Assembly (NCBI GenBank): GCA_017311185.1
Contig: JAESUZ010004509.1
Span: 62,001 to 126,000 of the forward strand
Source: Proteles cristata cristata
Taxonomy: Eukaryota; Chordata; Mammalia; Carnivora; Hyaenidae
Direction: 5' to 3'
Length of the DNA stretch: 64,000 bases
In this document: positions 57,985-64,000 of the stretch, in pieces
Layout of the letters: every line of letters begins with the position of its first letter
How positions within the stretch are numbered: the stretch's first letter is position 1
Made by a program: the position numbers and the translations under genes
Notes under the pieces: generated by a model
Seen by the model: only the letters and a program-made list of their open reading frames with translations
Told to the model about the DNA's origin: nothing
Databases searched by the model: none

Positions 57985-58198
57985 TTTTTTTTTTTTTTTT
58001 TTTATTTTTAGGAGAGAGAGAGAGACAGCGTGAGCAGGGGAGGGTCAGAGAGAGAAGGGAGTCACAGGCTGAAACAGGCTCCAGGCTCTGAGCTGGCAGT
58101 CAGCACAGAGCCCGACGCGGGGCTCGAACCCACGAACTGCGAGATCATGACCCAAGCGAAAGTCGGACGCTTAACCGACTAAGCCACCCAGGCGCCCC
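57985..58198 (-). mobile_element. CAN-SINE, CTGCCAGCTCAG subfamily, young
   Basis: Perfect 16-bp target-site duplication TCAGGGTGTCCATCTT (57969-57984 and 58199-58214) with a long T-run (A-tail); little divergence from its subfamily. Confidence 0.96.
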
Positions 58199-61100
58199 TC
58201 AGGGTGTCCATCTTGAGGCCAGGCCTGAAACCACCGGCTCACATGCAGGCCAGGGTCCCTGCGGGGTGGAGGGCCGGCGGGGGTGGAGGGGGGCGGCTGA
58301 TGGGTGGATTGCACAGGTGAGCAAGCAGGGAGGCGTTGCGGGGTCCACTGGGCGCTAACTCCCTCAGGGCAGGAAATGCTCCCCCAGCCCCAAGCTGTTT
58401 CCAGGCCTCCAGGGCCTAGAGGAAGGCGGGGGCTCCGGAAACAGCTCAGGATGGAGACCCAGACCATGGGGGGCTACGGGGGCCAAGTGTCTTACCCCCT
58501 GCCTCACCGGCTGTGCCTGAGGGACTGCCCAGGGGCCAGCCACCAGGGGGGACCTTCCTGCCCTCCCGCCCCAGTGCAGCCCCCTGCTGGGGGCCGGGGC
58601 TTCTTCCTGGAGGGTGACCTGCCCCCTGTACCACTCCGGGACCAGGGCTGGCCAGGGCCTGAGCAGGGCGAAGGCCACATAGCTGGATGCCGCGAGGGCT
58701 GGCTTGTTTGGGTGCCAGCGTGGGGCACCCTGGAGCCCCCAGCGCCAGGCAGAGCCGCCTCTGAGCTAAGTGCTCAGCGCTGCTGGGGAAGCTCTTTTCC
58801 AGAACCCGCTCCAACGTGAGGGCGCCAGAGGGACAGGCGTGGCTGGCTCCTGGCTGGGGATGCAGCCAGAGTCCTGCACCAGTGGGTCCCCAGGCAAGAG
58901 GGGACTGAGGCAGCGCCGGGCAGCCCCAAGCTGTGCACAAGGGCTCTGTCCCAGCCTGGCTGCGACGGGCGGTCCTGGAGAAACAGGCTGCCTTTCCTGG
59001 AAATCAGGGCCTCCGCACCCCTCCCCCCGTGGCAATGGCATCCATGTCCCAGCTCTGCTGTCTGTCTGGAGCAGTTAGTCCATCATGGGTCCCGGGGGGC
59101 TGGGACCAGCTCCTGCTCAGCGAGACCTGCCTCCCCAGTGGCGGGGGAGGGGGGCGGACGACACCCCTGGTGCCGTCGCTGCCTGAGCCACAAGCTGCTG
59201 TGCTGACTCCCGCCCCCGCCCCCTCGCCCTGGGCTCCTAGCCACAAACCTGCCGCACCCCTGGCCCACCCAGAACAACCTCCCTCCAACGATGGGGACCC
59301 TGGAGCTGGGTCACGGGGAAGGACAGACCTGGAGCCCCCGGGCCGCCCCTGCTCTTTCGGCTGCATTTCCACGGAGGCCGCCTGGCGCGTGCCCGCCCCT
59401 CCTCAGCAGGCTGCTGGGCCCCTCCCAGTCCCCGGCCCTCAGCCCCGGCCGCAGACCCCCAAGGGGGAGGGCTCGTGCCCTGCCCTGCTGACCCTGTCAC
59501 CAGATTTACCTCCTGCTCGTCCCCTGTATGCCTCGACAACGTGGGTGTCTTCAGGGGGCCGAAATACCAGAGCTGGGTGCGCCAAGCACCCTGTCCTCCT
59601 CACGGCCGCACCCTCCCTTCCCACTCCAGGGCCCTAACGTGCTGCCCGCCTGCCTGCCGCTCTCCTTCCCTTCCCGATAGAGATCTCTGGGGGCACCTGG
59701 ACAAGCGTCTGTGTCCACTCCCGGGTAGACCCTCCCATGTGGCCCTTCTGGGGCCACCTGACGGAGCGGACATAACGCAGAGCTGTGACCGACGCGCCCC
59801 CGGCCTCCGCGGCCACAGCAGACGGCCTGGGTCATTGCCGGCGTGGCACGGGGTGACGGTGCAGGGCCTCAGCCTCCCCTCCAGGGAGGGCCGGTGCCCG
59901 GCCAGTGGGGGCTGTGAGGCACACGCCACCCAGGCTTATCGAGCGGGCACGAAGGTGGCCAGCGTGGCCCCTGCGCGGGCCATCCCTCCTCCCTGCTCAC
60001 CCCCTGCGCTGGCCCGGCCCCCACGACGGCCTCCGCACAGCCAGACCCGAGGCCCTTCCTCCACGGGCTCGGGACCACCCCATCCATCCCGCGGCTGGAC
60101 TCTGTGCGCACAAAGGGCTCCAGGGCAGAGCCTCGGTCCTGCTGACTTTGCACCCTCCTCCCAGATCAGGACAAAGGGGTGGGAGGCGGGGCTGAGGTTC
60201 TGATGCCTCAGCCAGTTTCTATGGAGGCTGCAAGGGCAGGGAGGCCGCTGAAGGACGGGGGCCCCAGAGGACAGAGCGCAGGCTGCCGGGTGCCGGCTCC
60301 CCCTCCTCCTGAAGCACTGGGACATGCTGCGCCAGGCGGCTCCCCGTGCCACAGCGTCCCCCCAGAACTGGGTTCCAAGCCAGAATGCTCCTCACACCCC
60401 CAGACCGCCTGTATAGGGCATCTGGAGGCCTGCCAGGGGGCTTCGGGGAGGGGGCTGCGAGGGGGCACCTCCTGGGTGCGTGTCCTGTGGTCCAGAAGAG
60501 GCGTGTCTGCAGCAGCCCGAGGAGGTGACCGAGGAATCCCTCACGTCCGGCAGCTGTGAGGCCTCGGCGGGGACAGCTCTGAAAACAAGATCCAAAGTGA
60601 CACCCTGTCCCGGTGCCCAGAGCTGGGCTTGACAGTGGGGTGGGGACAGGTGTACCCGGGTCCCCAGCCCCGCCTGTGCCAGGCCCCTCGGGCACTCCAG
60701 GGGAACAGTGGGGGGTGCCGGCCTTAAGCCGGCGTACCCACCGATGCAGGGGTCCCCAGGGTGGAGCGGCCATTTGAAAACCACGTGCACCCATTTTAGG
60801 CTCGGTGTCTGTTCAGTGCTGGCCATGGCTCCAGGTCCCCTGGGGACCTCGATAAACAAGTGAGCGAACATCCATGGCTTAGCTCAGGCGGAGGCCGGGG
60901 GTGCGGATGAGGCGATGCGAGCCTGCCACGCGGGCGTCTGAGCGGGAAGCCGGTGCGAGGGGCCTGATCCAGGCCTCGGGGACTCACTGTCCCGGGCCCT
61001 GGCTTCACGGCGAGCTCACAGCAGGCAAAGGGGGCCAAGAGCTGCTGGGCCTGAGTCAGAACCCCAGTCTGAGCTGGCCTGAGCGGGACAGTGCCGGAGA

Positions 61101-61504
61101 TGGTCAGTGGACAGGAGTGTCCCCTGCCTGACACCAAGGGCTCCCAGTCCAGGGGGGGACCCGCTGTCCATTTGCACTTCCCGCTCTGTCCACCTGGGGG
61201 CAAGCCTGGCCCAGGAGGCGGTGCCTGGGAACAGATGGCGGCAGCCGCACACCTGGCGGGGGGCAGACAGGTGGGACAGGTGAGGCAGCTTCCCCAGCGG
61301 GCAGACGACAAGAAAAGCCACCCCTCCCAGGTCAGCCCGGGGTCCTCCCGCAAGCATGAGACCCCTGATGGCCGGGGGGCACCCAGCCTGGGGATCCTGG
61401 GTCCCCAGGGGGTCCTGAGTCACTGGGTCACCCTGCCCGGTGGCCTGCCCTCCCCTGCGTGGCTCAGTGTCTCCCCAGTCACTGATCAAGCAAGGTGCGG
61501 GCAG
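58199..61504. other. GC-rich intergenic DNA, nothing recognised
   Basis: No repeat family, exon or RNA gene identified. Long frames occur on both strands. Confidence 0.5.
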
Positions 61505-64000
61505 CTGGGTTTGAACTGACTTTATTATTCCGTAAATGTGAATTTTACAAAGCGCTTTACAAGTAACGGTCACATCCTTCTGTTTGTAATGGATTTCCAC
61601 CTCGCGAGTCGGCTCTGAGCGCGACAGAAGCCCTCGGTTTCCTGGTCGCCGCGGATGTAGGGTGGAGTAGGGTGGAGTCACCGGCGCAGTGTCAGCCGCG
61701 GCTGGAAAAGCAAGTCTTGACCCTGCGCGTGGCAGCAGGAAGGAGAGGGACGCACCTGCTGGGCCGACACGGAGCTCGGGGCTCCGGACACAAACCTCCT
61801 TTTCCTCCGCGGCGCGGCGGCCGCTTCTTGTTCGTTAACAGTGTGAGTTACGGCCCCGCCCGCCCCCAGCAGGCTGCACACGACAGTCCCCTTCATCAAA
61901 AGGCTCTTTCTCCCACACATCCCGTTCAAAGCAAGAATGGTCTGTTTGCCCCAGTGCCATCCAAACGTTCAAGTCAAAAATATTTATACATTTTATACTT
62001 AGTTCTTTTTTTTTTTGTCTGCTAAAAATAGTATTGCAAGTTTTGGCTTCTTTTGACATAAAAATTACAATCATGTGCAAAACGCTAACAATGAAGGGGT
62101 TGATCTGAATTCAAGCAGGTTGTCCAATCCGAACACTCTAAATTCTGCATAATTTTCCTTTTCATTTTTTTTTCCTCAAAGAAACAAAACAAACAAACGG
62201 AACCCAGAACCTGTGCCATGTTAGAAACATCTTGTACCAAGCCCTAACGACCTCCGGCCGGCGGCGGGTGGCGCGGACTTGGAGCTGGCTGGCTGACATA
62301 ATGACAAATTTATGCATCAGCAACACTCTGGAACAGTAGTTAAAGCTCAAGGCAGCTATGAACTCTCAATTCCGCGTTTAGGATTTACTGCTGGCAGAGA
62401 CGAGCACGTTTCCTCGCGGTTTTCGGTTGGCTAATGGGCCACAGGCCTCTTTCCGCGGGTGTCACGACGGTTCCATAAAAATAACCCGTCCTGAGGGGGG
62501 TCTAAGCAGTAAACGGCTGGGGGTGGTGCTGGGCCGGTGCTAGAAAGTTCCACCGTTAAATGGGAATAGGTCCGGGCCAGCCACCCCGCCGCGCCCCTCC
62601 CCCTCTGTCTTCCTCCCAGCTCCAAACACAGACGCCCGGGAGCGAGCAAGCTCCCTCGCTCCCACGGGGAAGTGAGCCCCGCGGTCAGCCAGCAGCAGGG
62701 CAGCCAGGACAGGGAATGCACGCCGCACCTGGGAAGGCATCTCCCCCGGCCTCTAACCCACGGCCACGGCCACATTCAGGGGCAAGGTAAGACAATCGAA
62801 TCAAACGCAGTTAAGCAACCACAGAGAACTCTGGGTGAGACCAGACACAGTGCAGCAAACAAGACAGAATTCAAGTACCGAGGCGCCGCGGCCAGGCCGG
62901 AGGGGCCCCGCCAGCTCACAGTATCTGTCGCATCTACCCGTCCCTTCTCCTGGACCTTTTGCACTCCGTCCCAGCTGCCTCCCGTGGCACAGCCTGTCCG
63001 CCGGGGAGGGCGGGGGAGGGCGGGCGCCCAGCCGGCTCCGGCTCCCGCCACGTCTGTCCGGCGGGGTCCAGTCCCTTCTCTCCTCCTCAAAAAGGCGTGG
63101 GTCTAACTTAGCTCTATAACAGACTCTACATAGTGTATGCGTATTGCTAATAGTCAAGCTGGGGAGCAAAGGTGCAGAAACGTCATAAATACTGAGTGGC
63201 TTGTCTCTCGGTCTATAGGGTCTGGGTGAGTCAGGGTCACGCTCACGGGACAGGAATTAGTCGTCTTGTAAACAGAGGAGGGGGAGGGTCCGGTTTTCTT
63301 AATTGGTTTTCCTTGGGAAAAATGATCAGAAGATGCTAAGGCACTCTGGAAGGCCCCTCCGAGCCCAGGCCCGCCGCTGCCCGCCCCGCGGAACATTCAG
63401 GACGCGGAGGAAGCGCCCCGGCAGATACAATCGTCAGCCATGCCCGACCGCAAACGCTCCGGACCCACGTCCACCGCGGGACACATTAGTGCAAAACGCT
63501 CGGCCCGGCCCGCCCGGGGCACGGGGGAAGCTCGGAACCCATTCACATTGAAGTTCCACCTACAGCTCTCTGCCTTCCTACCCAGAACAACAAAACAGAC
63601 GGCGGCTATAAACAGTGAAGGGACAGACGTCGCCGGACATTGTGCTGGCCTGAGTGGCGATCAGGCCTTCTCTGTGCGGCACCACTGCCCCCGCCGGGCC
63701 AGCACGCCCCTGCGTCACCTGGCCTCGGGTCGGGCCCGCTCCCACTCTGCACTGGAGAGAGAGGGAGAGCGAGTGAGCCCTTCTGCCCACGGCCAGGGCA
63801 GGCCGGCAGCCTCCCCAGGGTCCTCAGGGATGGTCAAATTAAAGTGCACGTTGGGGTCAGGAAGGGGAGCCGCAGGAGGGAATGGGGGTCAACCTTACCA
63901 TCCTCACCTCCACCCCCCAGGGGCCACCTGAGGATGCTGGGGGGTGGCCTTCGCACAGTCCCAGGCTGGCTAGGTCCTGAGTGGCCCACGTCAGGGGGAG
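61505..64000 (-). other. Probable distal 3' UTR of a minus-strand neighbour (candidate NACC2), continues off the right edge
   Basis: The base composition changes abruptly at 61,505. A minus-strand AATAAA (61521-61526) is followed to the right by about 850 nt of AT-rich, repeat-free sequence, then GC-richer unique sequence without any SINE. This fits the end of a long 3' UTR. In human the gene lying 5' of UBAC1 on the same strand is NACC2, so NACC2 is the best candidate. No coding exon is visible, and another transcript is possible. Confidence 0.45.
61521..61526 (-). terminator. Candidate poly(A) signal AATAAA of the right-edge transcript
   Basis: AATAAAG on the minus strand at the exact point where AT-rich, repeat-free sequence begins. 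Expected cleavage near 61,505. Confidence 0.5.

Noticed and set aside
1..64000. Direct-repeat arrays as CRISPR
   Set aside because: All dispersed repeats are SINEs and the tandem arrays lack unique spacers; this is a mammalian genome.

Overview
This window is mammalian nuclear DNA, almost certainly from a felid (cat family) carnivore. About 28 copies of the tRNA-Lys-derived carnivore SINE (CAN-SINE) are present. They have the felid-type head (GGGGCGCCTGGGTGGCTCAG), a CT-rich middle and an A-rich AATAAA tail, not the canid or mustelid form. Old L1, MIR/L2 and DNA-transposon fragments fill in the rest. The background is a GC-rich isochore with many stop-poor frames, so most long ORFs here are not genes.

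One protein-coding gene can be built completely: UBAC1 (KPC2/GBDR1) on the minus strand. It has ten coding exons between 33,763 (ATG) and 16,558 (TAG). All splice sites are GT-AG and phases agree throughout, giving a 411-residue protein with a ubiquitin-like domain, two UBA domains and a C-terminal STI1-like segment. A 3' UTR with a doubled AATAAA signal ends near 16,065. The 5' end lies in a CpG island (about 33.4-34.1 kb). That island holds a tandemly duplicated module of an ETS+CRE-like site followed by a ZNF143-like site.

Layout. 1-3,945: minus-strand L1 sequence, one L1 apparently nested in another and broken by four SINEs. 3,946-16,064: GC-rich intergenic DNA downstream of UBAC1, with a C-rich minisatellite at 7.07-7.54 kb, an L1 scrap at 5.5-5.8 kb and several SINEs. 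16,065-33,830: UBAC1. 33,961-34,092: duplicated promoter module. 34.1-61.5 kb: intergenic DNA whose GC-rich ground is interrupted by seven short AT-rich, homeodomain-motif-rich islands that look like conserved enhancers; it also has a triple SINE stack in an old L1 (40.2-41.5 kb), a palindromic DNA-transposon relic split by a SINE (50.7-51.2 kb), and a nested SINE pair in another L1 (53.3-54.3 kb). 61,505 to the end: sequence that looks like the distal 3' UTR of another minus-strand gene. In human the order is CAMSAP1-UBAC1-NACC2, all on one strand, so the best candidate is NACC2. That is inference from synteny; no NACC2 coding sequence is visible.

The one confident gene encodes the non-catalytic subunit of the KPC ubiquitin ligase (with RNF123/KPC1). 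I found no bacterial-type system, CRISPR array or intact mobile-element protein gene. The most promising uncharacterised signals are the duplicated promoter module, the chain of AT-rich islands, and exon 4 of UBAC1 squeezed between two repeats.
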